This document shows positions 16,620 through 25,624 of a stretch of DNA of 64,000 nucleotides, one piece after another. Position numbers and translations under genes: made by a program. The first letter of the stretch is position 1; every line of letters starts with the position of its first letter. The notes under the pieces are model-generated. The model was not told the origin of the DNA. It was given only the letters and a program-made list of their open reading frames with translations, and made no database searches. The DNA comes from Flammeovirgaceae bacterium UBA1842 (GTDB lineage: Bacteria > Bacteroidota > Bacteroidia > Cytophagales > Cyclobacteriaceae), in NCBI GenBank assembly GCA_002338655.1, contig DDIU01000036.1, forward strand, positions 1 to 64,000, written 5' to 3'.

Positions 16620-17792
16620 ATGTCATTTTTAAGTTATATTATCTGGGACGTTAACCCTAGCGTATTCTCATTTTCCGAAATCCCAAGGTGGTACGGATTA
16701 CTATTTGCACTTGGTTTCTTAATAAGTCAGCAAGTAATGTTTTATCTCTATCGAAAGGAAGGAAAGCCTGAAAAGGACGTTGAAACACTGACGATATTCA
16801 TGGTGGTGGCAACTATCATCGGTGCCCGTTTAGGTCATGTGTTTTTTTATGAACCAGAGAAATATTTAGCTCACCCTATAGATATCCTAAAAATTTGGGA
16901 AGGCGGATTGGCTAGCCACGGTGCTGCTGTCGGGATTTTATTTGGCCTCTGGCTTTACACTAAATATGAAATAAAAATAAAGTTTTTCTGGATTATAAAA
17001 GACTTAATCGGAATTCCAATAGGCATAAAATCAAAAAAAATAAAGCGGGAAGGCCAAAATTACTTTCAGGTGGTTGACAGGATTGTAATAGTAGTGGCAA
17101 TAACCGGATGTTTGATCAGGTTTGGTAATTTTATGAATTCAGAGATTTATGGAATTCCAACGGGCTCAAATTATGGTGTATTATTTGCCAAAAATGTAGA
17201 GAACGTATTTATGTCGGATTCGAGCCCAATCGAAAAATTGACTATCAAAAAAGATGCCTCAAGACAACCAAATGACAAGGGTTATGTACCAGTCATCCTT
17301 GATTTGGATTTTAAAAATCAATCTGAAATTTTAACAGAAGCCAGTCTAACTAAATATTTGGAGGGAAGATTTAGTAGCATAGTCACTAATTATAGCTATG
17401 TGAACGAACATGTTGTATTACCTGAATCAAAACTTGATTATACTATAAAAAAAGCTGCTGACGGACATTTTCAAGCAGATGTCAAAGCCTTTGGAATAGT
17501 CCGACACCCAACCCAATTATATGAGTCATTTACAACCTTGGCAATAGGCCTGTTATTATTCCTGATTTGGGTAAAATATAAAAAAGATACCCCTCCAGGT
17601 TTGTTGCTCGGATTGTTTCTAGTATTATTATTTGGATTGCGGTTTGTTCACGAAATGTTTAAAGTAAACCAGGTCGCCTTTGAAAATAATATGGAATTCA
17701 ATATGGGTCAACTATTGAGTATCCCGCTCATCATTGCGGGCATTATTATATTTATTCGGGCCATTCGAATGTTACCGAAAAAACAGCCCTGA
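16620..17792 (+). CDS. lgt: Prolipoprotein diacylglyceryl transferase
   Basis: Lgt transfers diacylglycerol from phosphatidylglycerol to the lipobox Cys of prolipoproteins in the inner membrane. I place the start at the ATG at 16620; the longer frame upstream merely reads through the microsatellite as repeated TTYYLLL. Signatures are a GGLASHGAAVG His loop, the Arg/Asn loop CLIRFGNFMNSEIYG, and RHPTQLYES near the C-terminus. At 390 residues it is about 100 longer than E. coli Lgt. The excess is a polar, probably periplasmic insert between the NSEIYG and RHPTQLYES motifs, as in other Bacteroidota. This locus also encodes several lipoproteins that are its substrates. Confidence 0.95.
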   Translation: MSFLSYIIWDVNPSVFSFSEIPRWYGLLFALGFLISQQVMFYLYRKEGKPEKDVETLTIFMVVATIIGARLGHVFFYEPEKYLAHPIDILKIWEGGLASHGAAVGILFGLWLYTKYEIKIKFFWIIKDLIGIPIGIKSKKIKREGQNYFQVVDRIVIVVAITGCLIRFGNFMNSEIYGIPTGSNYGVLFAKNVENVFMSDSSPIEKLTIKKDASRQPNDKGYVPVILDLDFKNQSEILTEASLTKYLEGRFSSIVTNYSYVNEHVVLPESKLDYTIKKAADGHFQADVKAFGIVRHPTQLYESFTTLAIGLLLFLIWVKYKKDTPPGLLLGLFLVLLFGLRFVHEMFKVNQVAFENNMEFNMGQLLSIPLIIAGIIIFIRAIRMLPKKQP

Positions 17793-17888
17793 TGTCTATG
17801 ATGTTGTTATGCTGTCATTTTTACTTATTTTAGATGATTATCTTAATCTCAACAAGATACGTAAAGCTTAAATAGGAGAAGGAAGGAG

Positions 17889-19319
17889 ATGCTGGCAATT
17901 TTAATTTCAGTTTTGGCTATTATTTTACCCGTTGAAAAATCGGACAGTTCTTCAATTCACAGATCTAAAGTAGAGCAAAATCAATCTGTAGATGATTCAT
18001 ATGTCACGATTGACGCCATTTTTATAGTAGGTAACAAAAGAACAAAGCCCTCTATAATCCTTAGGGAGATGAGTGTGATGAAAGGAGACACCTACACAGA
18101 ATCAAGTTTAGCAGATATATTAGTCCTTGACAAAAACAAACTTCTTAGCACACGGCTGTTCGTAACTGTAGATATCTCGATACTTCACTTGTCAGACACA
18201 CAGGTAGATATTGTAGTTAATGTAAGTGAACGCTGGTACACCTTCCCCTCACCGATATTCGATCTGGTAGATAGAAATTTTAACGACTGGTGGCAAAATC
18301 AAAACAGGGATTTAAGTAGGACGAATTTTGGTGTTAAAATCTATCAAAACAACTTCCGGGGCAGAAACGAAACCTTAAAACTATTGCTTCAACTGGGTTA
18401 TACACATCAGTTTGGCGTCACCTACCGAATACCTTATATTGATAAAAAGCAACGGCATGGACTAACCTTCCATTATAATTATGCTGAAAATAAGAATATC
18501 GCAGTTAGAACAATTGATCATAAACCAGTATTTTTTGATTCAGAAGAAATATTAAAAGTAACCCGTGATTATGGTTTGGGCTATCATTTCAGAAAATCAT
18601 TTTATAATATACATTCCTTAGACGTACGACTGAATGATAACACTATCAATGATACCATATCGAACATCAATCAGGAATATTATAAAAACACTTCCACTAA
18701 ACAAAAATATATTCAAATCACCTATTCCTTCACACATGACAAGCGTGATAATTCTTCCTATCCTATTAGTGGGAATAGGTTTGATTTTGAAATCCAAAAA
18801 CTAGGGGTTGGGATATTTAATGATGTAGATAAAACCGAAATAAGTATTAGCTACGCAAAGTTCATTGACCTAAAAAAAGGGTTTTTATTCGCCAATTACT
18901 CTTCCATTTACGTAAGTGAACCCGAACAGCAACCTTATGCCAATATAGGTGCCCTGGGTTTCAAGAAAAACTTTGTTAGGGGGTATGAACTCTATTTGAT
19001 TGAAGGTAAAAGCTTCTCATTGAATAGATCCACAATAAAAAAACGAATTTTTTCAACGGTTGGCCGTCTGGGATTTATCCCAATCAAGCAATTTAGAAAA
19101 ATACCCATCGACATCTATTTAAAGACCTATTATGACATGGGCTATGTTGAGAATTTTGAAAATTATAACCAAAATAAACGCCTATCTGACCGTTTTCTTT
19201 TTGGAGCAGGAGGCGGCATTGATTTCGTCACCTATTATGATACCGTCATCAGAGTTGAATATTCAATAAATAGAGAGCAGGAGTCTGGTTTTTTCCTTCA
19301 CTTCCGAAAAGAATTTTAA
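17889..19319 (+). CDS. Omp85/BamA-superfamily outer-membrane protein with a POTRA domain
   Basis: A 476-residue protein with a short signal-like N-terminus (MLAILISVLAIILP). One POTRA-type domain at about 35-115 (IDAIFIVGNKRTKPSIILREM through VDIVVNVSERW) is followed by a 16-strand-type surface-antigen barrel ending in FFLHFRKEF, with the aromatic C-terminus needed for barrel assembly. A strong AGGAGAAGGAAGGAG ribosome-binding stretch precedes the ATG. A single POTRA makes it smaller than BamA; it fits the accessory Omp85 proteins common in Bacteroidota. The role (protein or lipid translocation) is not determined. Confidence 0.85.
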   Translation: MLAILISVLAIILPVEKSDSSSIHRSKVEQNQSVDDSYVTIDAIFIVGNKRTKPSIILREMSVMKGDTYTESSLADILVLDKNKLLSTRLFVTVDISILHLSDTQVDIVVNVSERWYTFPSPIFDLVDRNFNDWWQNQNRDLSRTNFGVKIYQNNFRGRNETLKLLLQLGYTHQFGVTYRIPYIDKKQRHGLTFHYNYAENKNIAVRTIDHKPVFFDSEEILKVTRDYGLGYHFRKSFYNIHSLDVRLNDNTINDTISNINQEYYKNTSTKQKYIQITYSFTHDKRDNSSYPISGNRFDFEIQKLGVGIFNDVDKTEISISYAKFIDLKKGFLFANYSSIYVSEPEQQPYANIGALGFKKNFVRGYELYLIEGKSFSLNRSTIKKRIFSTVGRLGFIPIKQFRKIPIDIYLKTYYDMGYVENFENYNQNKRLSDRFLFGAGGGIDFVTYYDTVIRVEYSINREQESGFFLHFRKEF

Positions 19320-19354
19320 TACCTTTAATCACGAGCAGCTAATTTTATTGTGGT

Positions 19355-20170
19355 TTGAAAAGATCCATACTATTTATATTATCAACCTTCTTGGTATGCA
19401 CCTCCTATGCCCAGAACGGTACTAGTCAAATTGGAGCAAGACCCGCAGGCATGGCCTACACCTATGCTACTATTTCAGACAAATGGGCCATGTTCAACAA
19501 TCCAGGGGGATTAGGCGGATTAAATGAAACTTCGGTCATGGCCTCTTTCGAAAACAAGTTCGGAATTGACGGTTTTAATAGTGTTGGGGCAGCTTTTCTC
19601 ACCAGTTGGTCTCTTGGAAGTATAGGGGCAAGTGCTTACCGCTTTGGAGACGATCTATATAATGAACAAACCATTTCCCTGGCCTATGGCAACAAGTTCG
19701 GCATCGCAGGGCTAGGGGTTAAGGTCAACTACCTTCAATATACCGTCAAGGAATTCGGATCTAAAGGGGTGATCACCATAGACTTTGGAGGTACAGCGGA
19801 GATTACAGAATATATAAGATTTGGAGCCTATATCAGAAATATCGGTCAAGCTAAAGTGGCCGAATTAAATGATGAAAGAGTACCCACCTTACTCAATGCC
19901 GGACTTGCGTTTTTACCAAGCAAAAAACTAACCCTTGCCATTGAAGCGGAAAAGGATATTGATAATGAAGCGCTTTTCAGGGCAGGATTGGAATATAAGT
20001 TTCTGGAGAAATTCGCGGTAAGGACAGGAATAAAAACTCAAAAGTTCACCAACTATTTTGGATTGGGTTTCATTAGCCAGAAGTTAAATATTGATTATGC
20101 CCTTACCTATGACCAAGTATTGGGCCTTAGTCATCAAGCGGCATTGTCATACACGTTTAAGAAAAAATGA
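19355..20170 (+). CDS. PorV/PorQ-family outer-membrane barrel protein
   Basis: A 271-residue protein with signal peptide MKRSILFILSTFLVCTSYAQ. The mature part begins with the family's GARPAGMAYTYATISDKWAM and FNNPGGLGG motifs and consists of alternating beta strands, ending ALSYTFKKK. PorV shuttles type IX secretion substrates; PorQ-like relatives have less clear roles, and this protein is shorter than PorV. The start appears to be TTG at 19355, since it gives an ideal signal peptide and no ATG is available. It overlaps the next ATG by four bases. Confidence 0.8.
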   Translation: MKRSILFILSTFLVCTSYAQNGTSQIGARPAGMAYTYATISDKWAMFNNPGGLGGLNETSVMASFENKFGIDGFNSVGAAFLTSWSLGSIGASAYRFGDDLYNEQTISLAYGNKFGIAGLGVKVNYLQYTVKEFGSKGVITIDFGGTAEITEYIRFGAYIRNIGQAKVAELNDERVPTLLNAGLAFLPSKKLTLAIEAEKDIDNEALFRAGLEYKFLEKFAVRTGIKTQKFTNYFGLGFISQKLNIDYALTYDQVLGLSHQAALSYTFKKK

Positions 20171-22251
20171 AGGCTTTCTGGTTGTATATTGCCCTCCTTC
20201 TGGTTTTTTCTAAATCATTGGCGCAAGATTATCCGCAGCAAGATATTGATATTGAACAATTCATTGAAAATGTATTTGCAGTACAAAATGGGGATGTTAG
20301 CTCTGAAGATTTATACGAATCACTACTACTGTTTTACTCCAACCCTATTAATCTTAACAATACCGATATTGATGAGTTAAGGTCACTTTTTATCTTATCT
20401 GAATCACAGTTAAAAAATTTCTTTGATTACAAAAACAAGTATGGTGACTTGCTTAGTATCTACGAGTTACAGAATATCCCCGAATTTGATTTATATACAA
20501 TTTATCAACTGATGCCCTTTGTCATTGTACGCGATCAAGGGCTTAATTCTGACAATCGCCCTATCCTGTCACGGATATTGAATGAAAAGAATAACTATCT
20601 TTTACTGCGCTATGAGCGTACTCTTGAGGATAAAAAGGGTTATTTAACAGATGAAAATTCAAATACAAGTAGATATTTGGGAAGCCCAAATAAAATCTAT
20701 TCTCGATTTAGAATTAGTCACATTAGGGATTTTAGTATAGGTTTTACCGCTGAGAAAGACGCTGGGGAAGAATTGATTTGGGACAAAAAAACAAATAGAT
20801 ATGGAGCCGATTTCTATAGTGGTCACATCCAACTTCAAAATCAGGGAAGGTTGAAGAATATCATTGTGGGTGACTATCAAATTCAATACGGACAGAGTAT
20901 GCTTTTAGGTGCTGGGTTTAATGTGGGCAAAGGTGCAGAAACCATTACTACCGTCAGGCGATCAAATCTGGGCATAAGGCCTTACACTTCGGTAATTGAA
21001 ACAAATTTTTTTAGGGGAGTAGCTGCCACCGTAGAACTGACCAAAAAAATTGATATTACCGGATTCTATTCCAGATTGAAACAAGACGCATCAGTAAGGA
21101 ATGATACTTTAGAATTGGAACGACAGGAATATATCAGTTCTTTACTCTCATCAGGGTTTCACAGAACCCCAAATGAGCTGGCTTCAAAAAACACGATATT
21201 AGAACAGAATTATGGTGCTACCCTACTCTATCATAACAAAGTCAATGGCCTTTCTTTAGGATCTACATTTATACTCACTGAGCTCAGCTCCCCATTGATC
21301 AGGGCCGACAAGCTTTACAATAAATATGAGTTTAAAGGCACTGAAAATTACAATATTGGCATCTTTGGGGACTATAACTGGCAAAACTTCAGCTTTTTTG
21401 GAGAAGGTGCACGGTCAAAAAGTGGTGGTTTGGGTGGACTGTTTGGAGTTATTACCAGTCTCACACCAAAACTGGAAACATCAATAGTACTTCGTAATTA
21501 CGACAAGGATTTTCACTCCACCTATGGAAATGCATTTGGGGAATCTATCAGAAACATCAATGAACACGGGGTATATTGGGGATTGAAATATTCACCAAGT
21601 AGGCGTTATGAATTCACTGCTTATTTTGATTCATTTAGTTATCCATGGATAAGGTCTACTATCAATGCCCCATCATCGGGCTATGAGTACTTGTTTAGGG
21701 CCAATTACAAGCCGAATAGAAGCACATTGTTCTATGTTCAATTCAGGCAACAATCCAAAGCGGACAATGCTAGTGCTGGAGAACAAACTACGGCCATCAG
21801 GTATCCAATGGAAGGAATAAAAAGAAATTATGCTATCAATCTTGATTTCCCAGCCAACGATATGCTTTCATTCAAATCAAGAATCCAGTGGAGTACTTAT
21901 GATTTTAATAACATCGGAACAAAAGGATATGCCGCTTGGCAAGATTTAAATATTGATCTAGGAAAGGTTCGAATCAGTGGACGTTTTGCCATATTTGACA
22001 CTGAGAATTTTAACAATGCGCAATATGCCTATGAGCGTGACCTTCTTTATGCCTTTTCGATACCCGCCTATAGTGGCCAAGGGACTAGGCAATATATTTT
22101 GGTTCAATATAAAGCCTTAAAGAAGATTACGTTTTGGGTTAAATATGCCAGAACACATTACAGAGATAGGGAAACGGTAGGTACTGGTCTTGAAGAGATC
22201 AATGGTAATGTACGGACGGATTTAAAATTACAAGCAAGAATAACTTTTTAA
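20167..22251 (+). CDS. Helix-hairpin-helix domain outer-membrane protein
   Basis: A 694-residue protein with signal peptide MKAFWLYIALLLVFSKSLAQ. A ComEA-like helix-hairpin-helix region at about 55-115 (NPINLNNTDIDELRSL..., then KNKYGDLLSIYELQNIP) is followed by a roughly 550-residue segment of alternating strands that reads as a large outer-membrane barrel. Barrels with an N-terminal HhH module form a known but uncharacterised Bacteroidota group. The HhH need not bind DNA in the periplasm. It overlaps the previous gene by four bases and is followed after four bases by a 34-residue peptide gene. Confidence 0.8.
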   Translation: MKAFWLYIALLLVFSKSLAQDYPQQDIDIEQFIENVFAVQNGDVSSEDLYESLLLFYSNPINLNNTDIDELRSLFILSESQLKNFFDYKNKYGDLLSIYELQNIPEFDLYTIYQLMPFVIVRDQGLNSDNRPILSRILNEKNNYLLLRYERTLEDKKGYLTDENSNTSRYLGSPNKIYSRFRISHIRDFSIGFTAEKDAGEELIWDKKTNRYGADFYSGHIQLQNQGRLKNIIVGDYQIQYGQSMLLGAGFNVGKGAETITTVRRSNLGIRPYTSVIETNFFRGVAATVELTKKIDITGFYSRLKQDASVRNDTLELERQEYISSLLSSGFHRTPNELASKNTILEQNYGATLLYHNKVNGLSLGSTFILTELSSPLIRADKLYNKYEFKGTENYNIGIFGDYNWQNFSFFGEGARSKSGGLGGLFGVITSLTPKLETSIVLRNYDKDFHSTYGNAFGESIRNINEHGVYWGLKYSPSRRYEFTAYFDSFSYPWIRSTINAPSSGYEYLFRANYKPNRSTLFYVQFRQQSKADNASAGEQTTAIRYPMEGIKRNYAINLDFPANDMLSFKSRIQWSTYDFNNIGTKGYAAWQDLNIDLGKVRISGRFAIFDTENFNNAQYAYERDLLYAFSIPAYSGQGTRQYILVQYKALKKITFWVKYARTHYRDRETVGTGLEEINGNVRTDLKLQARITF

Positions 22252-22255
22252 AACT

Positions 22256-22360
22256 ATGCATGCACTAGAATTAATAGACACACCCACTTTGTTGACCATG
22301 ATCATTGGTGGAATATTATTTATTGTAATCTTCAAACTCATTTTCAGAAAAAATAAATGA
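22256..22360 (+). CDS. 34-residue single-pass membrane peptide
   Basis: This short open frame starts four bases after the barrel gene's stop. It encodes a short acidic N-terminus (MHALELIDTP), a single hydrophobic helix (about residues 11-30, including MIIGGILFIVIF) and a basic end, RKNK. That is the charge pattern of an N-out/C-in membrane peptide. Coding is supported by the tight spacing, the clean topology and the absence of a better explanation for the gap; the function is unknown. It ends before the promoter of the next gene. Confidence 0.6.
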   Translation: MHALELIDTPTLLTMIIGGILFIVIFKLIFRKNK

Positions 22361-22363
22361 TCG

Positions 22364-22395
22364 TTGGGCTATGTTCCTTGCGAACATTACCTTTG
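22364..22395 (+). promoter_or_regulatory. Promoter of the DUF3127 gene
   Basis: TTG (22364-22366), then 21 nt, then TACCTTTG (22388-22395): an exact Bacteroidota -7 box with acceptable -33 spacing, 28 bp before the ATG at 22424. Confidence 0.6.
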
Positions 22396-22423
22396 TCAAT
22401 TAAGTAAATTGAACTAGATAGAT

Positions 22424-22792
22424 ATGAACATCAAAGGGAAAATATTAGAAATTTCTGACACACAACAAATTTCTGACAGCTTCAAAAAACGTGAATTCGT
22501 TCTTGAATATGCAGAAAATCCACAATATCCCGAATTTGTAAAGTTCGAGTCTATTCAAGACAAATGTGCTTTGCTTGATGGGTTTAAGCCCGGTGAAGAG
22601 GTAGATGTTTATTTCAATATAAAAGGCCGAAAGTGGAATGACCCTAAAGGAGGCGTAAAATATTTCAATTCATTACAAGCATGGAAGATTGACGGTGTAT
22701 CAGCCTCGGGACAAGGTGCTCCACCCGCCACTCCAGCACCAATGGAAGAGCCAGGATGGGTTTCAGAAAATGAAGATGACCTACCTTTCTAA
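22424..22792 (+). CDS. DUF3127 protein with an SSB-like acidic tail
   Basis: This cytoplasmic protein has 122 residues. Residues 1-95 form the DUF3127 domain (MNIKGKILEIS, SFKKREFVLEY, GFKPGEEVDVYFNIKGRKW), with a strand pattern that would fit an OB fold. A Gly/Pro/Ala-rich linker (about 96-110) leads to an acidic tip ending NEDDLPF. This linker-plus-acidic-tip layout mirrors single-stranded DNA-binding protein, whose C-terminal DDDIPF recruits replication and repair enzymes. Its function is not established, so any role in DNA metabolism is inference. Confidence 0.85.
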   Translation: MNIKGKILEISDTQQISDSFKKREFVLEYAENPQYPEFVKFESIQDKCALLDGFKPGEEVDVYFNIKGRKWNDPKGGVKYFNSLQAWKIDGVSASGQGAPPATPAPMEEPGWVSENEDDLPF

Positions 22793-22795
22793 AAA

Positions 22796-23230
22796 ATGAA
22801 TGTACTGCTTATTTTACTCTCATTTTTTTGGACCAGTGATAACATTCGTGTCATTGAGTATAATGGCAGTTCAGTGAAAACCACCTACCAAGTAGATAAT
22901 AAGTTTATTGGTGAATATACTGGCCGTAAGAAAGGGTACCTAAAACTAAATGCAGATGGCACAGGTGCCTATAATTACGATGTTTATGGATTTACTTCTG
23001 AAAACTGTGATAAAGATGCTATTCCGTTAGAATGGGGGTTTCTAGTTGATGAAAATGGGAAGCTGGTGAGTTTTACCCGTGAATATGGGCGCTCCTACCC
23101 CATCTTATTGCAGTGTGTAGGCAAACCCAAATTTCAGGGTTGCCGTACACAAGTACTTCTGGATTTTATCATGGAATACAAAGATGGGAAGTTAGGCGTT
23201 TCGTCATCTGACGACTGGATTAAAAACTAA
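22796..23230 (+). CDS. Hypothetical exported protein
   Basis: A 144-residue protein with a short hydrophobic N-terminus (NVLLILLSFFW) that could be a signal peptide. The rest is beta-rich with GYLKLNADGTGAYNYDVYGF and two later Cys (LLQCVG, GCRTQ) plus one in ENCDKD, suggesting a small disulphide-containing extracytoplasmic domain. It starts three bases after the DUF3127 stop. I recognise no family. Confidence 0.7.
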   Translation: MNVLLILLSFFWTSDNIRVIEYNGSSVKTTYQVDNKFIGEYTGRKKGYLKLNADGTGAYNYDVYGFTSENCDKDAIPLEWGFLVDENGKLVSFTREYGRSYPILLQCVGKPKFQGCRTQVLLDFIMEYKDGKLGVSSSDDWIKN

Positions 23231-23311
23231 TCTAATCTATTTACGCTTCGTAGATAACAACTTTTGTATAACCGCATAGGCATCTATCTTTATTTAAAAA
23301 TTTAGAAGTTT

Positions 23312-24061
23312 ATGAAATCTACCTCCAAAACCGCAACACTAATACTTATTATGTCCCTCATTCTTCCTTCACTTTCCTTGGCCTTTGGCCCTGATGTGAC
23401 TAGAAAAACATTGGAGTTGGGTGAATTTCAAAGTATTTATGTCAATTCCAACTATACAGTATATCTCAAGCAATCCAACAAACAAGAAGTAAGGATTGAA
23501 GTGCTGACAGAAATTTATAGTATTAGTGAGTATAAAGTCGAAAATGGAGTATTGCACATTAATATCCAGCGTAAAAAAGCCGATCCCAACGCAAGTATTT
23601 GGGCAAAGATTGATGATATAAAAATTGCCCCCACAATGAATGTCTATGTTAGCATGCGTGACATCAGTCAGCTAAAAGTAAATGGAGGGGGGAAAATAAT
23701 AGGTGAAAATTCATTGGCCTCCAATAAACTCGACCTTGCCGTTACTGGCTCTGGAAGCATGAATTTAGACCTGAAAGGCCGCGAAGTAACTACCAAAATA
23801 TCAGGTTCAGGTTCTATCACCCTTAAAGGTTATGCATCGAACAATAATATTGAAATGAGCGGTTCAGGTTCATTATTGGCATTTGCTTGCGAACTTGAAA
23901 ATGCTCAAACAGAATTAAGTGGCTCTGGAACATGTGAAATTAATGTATCCAACGAGCTAAATGCAACAGTATACGGAACTGGTATTGTTAAAATTAAAGG
24001 CTCGACTAAGACGATAGTGCAAAAAGTCTATGGACAGGGCGCAGTGGATAGGGCATATTAA
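23312..24061 (+). CDS. DUF2807 (GIN-domain) putative surface adhesin
   Basis: A 249-residue protein with a signal peptide of about 24 residues ending near SLAFG. The mature part is the head-GIN/DUF2807 fold, with repeated glycine-serine turns (VTGSGSMNL, ISGSGSITL, MSGSGSLLA, LSGSGTCEI) marking successive rungs of a right-handed beta structure. The family is widespread in Bacteroidota and only loosely annotated as an auto-transporter adhesin. A role in surface or adhesive functions is therefore only suggested. Confidence 0.85.
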   Translation: MKSTSKTATLILIMSLILPSLSLAFGPDVTRKTLELGEFQSIYVNSNYTVYLKQSNKQEVRIEVLTEIYSISEYKVENGVLHINIQRKKADPNASIWAKIDDIKIAPTMNVYVSMRDISQLKVNGGGKIIGENSLASNKLDLAVTGSGSMNLDLKGREVTTKISGSGSITLKGYASNNNIEMSGSGSLLAFACELENAQTELSGSGTCEINVSNELNATVYGTGIVKIKGSTKTIVQKVYGQGAVDRAY

Positions 24062-24065
24062 AGTA

Positions 24066-24599
24066 CTATCTCTTATTAATATTTTCAATCACCTGTTCAC
24101 AAAGTTGCTGTGCGAATTCAGGCTCAATATAAAACTGATGCTCTTTACCATTCACAATGCTGTATTTGACCCTCATATTATTAAGCCATTCCCTCTGATG
24201 TTTAAATGCATCATCAGCACCATAAAAGAGCATTATTTCCCCTTTTGGCCTAATTGTTTCATTTCTCAATCGTGTTGAAGAAACACAAGTGAGTGAATTT
24301 ATTTTATTACTTTGGATCCCAAATTTCCATGCTACGGTACCTCCAATACTAAACGCCAGTATATTCAAACTATGTTTCTCAATTTCAAGTAATCTTTCAA
24401 CTGCCCTTTCAATACCACCATTAACAAACTGTTTATGAAGTCTGTTTTCCGTATAATCAGATTTATCTATCCGTCCTAATTCACAACAGTCATAGTACTT
24501 AATGTCGAAATTGGCCTCTAGATATTGAGTGTAATTAATTATCCATTCAGATTTATCCTTGCCCCATATATCCGAAAGAATGATTAATCTTTTTTTCAT
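24066..24599 (-). CDS. Alpha/beta hydrolase-fold protein
   Basis: A 177-residue cytoplasmic protein. The N-terminal strand KRLIILSDIWG, the nucleophile elbow ILAFSIGGTVAW (Ser in a degenerate GxSxG), an acid in FYGADDAF and a late His in GKEHQFY give a plausible Ser-Asp-His triad in the right order. It is short for the fold, with little or no cap. An in-frame ATG at 24620 would add seven residues; MKKRL at 24599 looks more natural. The substrate is unknown. Confidence 0.75.
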   Translation of the reverse strand: MKKRLIILSDIWGKDKSEWIINYTQYLEANFDIKYYDCCELGRIDKSDYTENRLHKQFVNGGIERAVERLLEIEKHSLNILAFSIGGTVAWKFGIQSNKINSLTCVSSTRLRNETIRPKGEIMLFYGADDAFKHQREWLNNMRVKYSIVNGKEHQFYIEPEFAQQLCEQVIENINKR

Positions 24600-24652
24600 A
24601 ATAATATTATCACAATGCATGATGCCAAATTGATTATGAACTCAAATCACTC

Positions 24653-25624
24653 CTATGCTATTCCTTTCTTTAGGGTAATAATGGTCAGTTCCGGTGGCAT
24701 CCCCACTCTACCGGGATAGCCCAAATAACCAAAGCCTCTATTTACATAAAGGTGTTGATTTCCTTCTGTATAGAGCCCAGCCCACTGTTTATAGCCATAT
24801 TGAGCAGGGCTCCACTTAAAACTGCCAATCTCTACACCAAACTGGAACCCATGGGTATGTCCGGCAAACATCACATCTATATCGCCATGGTTAGGCCTTA
24901 CCTGAGCATCCCAATGACTAGGGTCGTGTGATAATAGTAACTTAACAGCTGCTTCTTCACTTCCTCGATAGGCTTTATCTAAATCACCATATTTTGTAAA
25001 CCTACCGGCACCCCAATTTTCATTACCGATAACAGCCATTTTTTCTCCACCCAATTCTATAATCCTATTCTCATTCATCAATAAATCATAACCCAAAAGC
25101 TTATGGGCTTCAATTAAATCCTTGAAATTCCTTGACTTGGCTTGAGCAGAATCCCAGCTTTTATAATCACCATAGTCATGGTTACCTGTTGTGGAGTATA
25201 TCCCTAATGGTGCCTTCAGTTTGTCAAAAATATTAATGTATTCGTTTACCTCGGATGTTTCGTTATTGACCAAATCGCCAGTAAAAAAAAGCAGATCAGG
25301 TTTTTCCTTCATCATCATTTCCACTCCACCTTTTACAGCTGTTTTGTTAAAGAAGCTGCCCGAATGTATATCAGACACCTGACCAATGGTTATTCCGTCA
25401 AAGGAGTTAGGAAGGTTGGGAAGATATATCGTTTTCCTCCGCACCCGATAGTCATGGGCGCCTGAAATAATGCCCCAGCTCATAGCTACCAAAGGCAATG
25501 TGCCTGCAACTATAGCAGTTTTAGCTAGAAACTCTGACCGGGGGATGGCGTTGCCCTCACCCATTGGGGCAGGGTTCTGAAAAAACCCGACTACCCACTG
25601 ATACCACCCTCGATAGGTCACCAA
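24653..25624 (-). CDS. Metallophosphoesterase, C-terminal part of a frameshifted gene
   Basis: This frame holds the whole catalytic domain of a calcineurin-like phosphoesterase. Motifs are QVSDIHSG, FTGDLVNN, STTGNHDYG, and FAGHTHGFQFG, with a twin membrane segment (TAIVAGTLPLVAMSWGIISG) before it. Relatives in Bacteroidota are about 400 residues with extra N-terminal helices. Here those helices are in another frame (25557-25934), and the two join smoothly if one base is removed from the GGG run at 25607-25609 (minus strand). The apparent start is an unconvincing TTG. Either the gene is broken or the base is a sequencing error. Confidence 0.8.
   Translation of the reverse strand: MVTYRGWYQWVVGFFQNPAPMGEGNAIPRSEFLAKTAIVAGTLPLVAMSWGIISGAHDYRVRRKTIYLPNLPNSFDGITIGQVSDIHSGSFFNKTAVKGGVEMMMKEKPDLLFFTGDLVNNETSEVNEYINIFDKLKAPLGIYSTTGNHDYGDYKSWDSAQAKSRNFKDLIEAHKLLGYDLLMNENRIIELGGEKMAVIGNENWGAGRFTKYGDLDKAYRGSEEAAVKLLLSHDPSHWDAQVRPNHGDIDVMFAGHTHGFQFGVEIGSFKWSPAQYGYKQWAGLYTEGNQHLYVNRGFGYLGYPGRVGMPPELTIITLKKGIA

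Noticed and set aside
17809..17871. A 20-codon open frame before the Omp85 gene (MLSFLLILDDYLNL...)
   Set aside because: No clear signal, topology or spacing argument; the strong ribosome-binding site belongs to the ATG at 17889.
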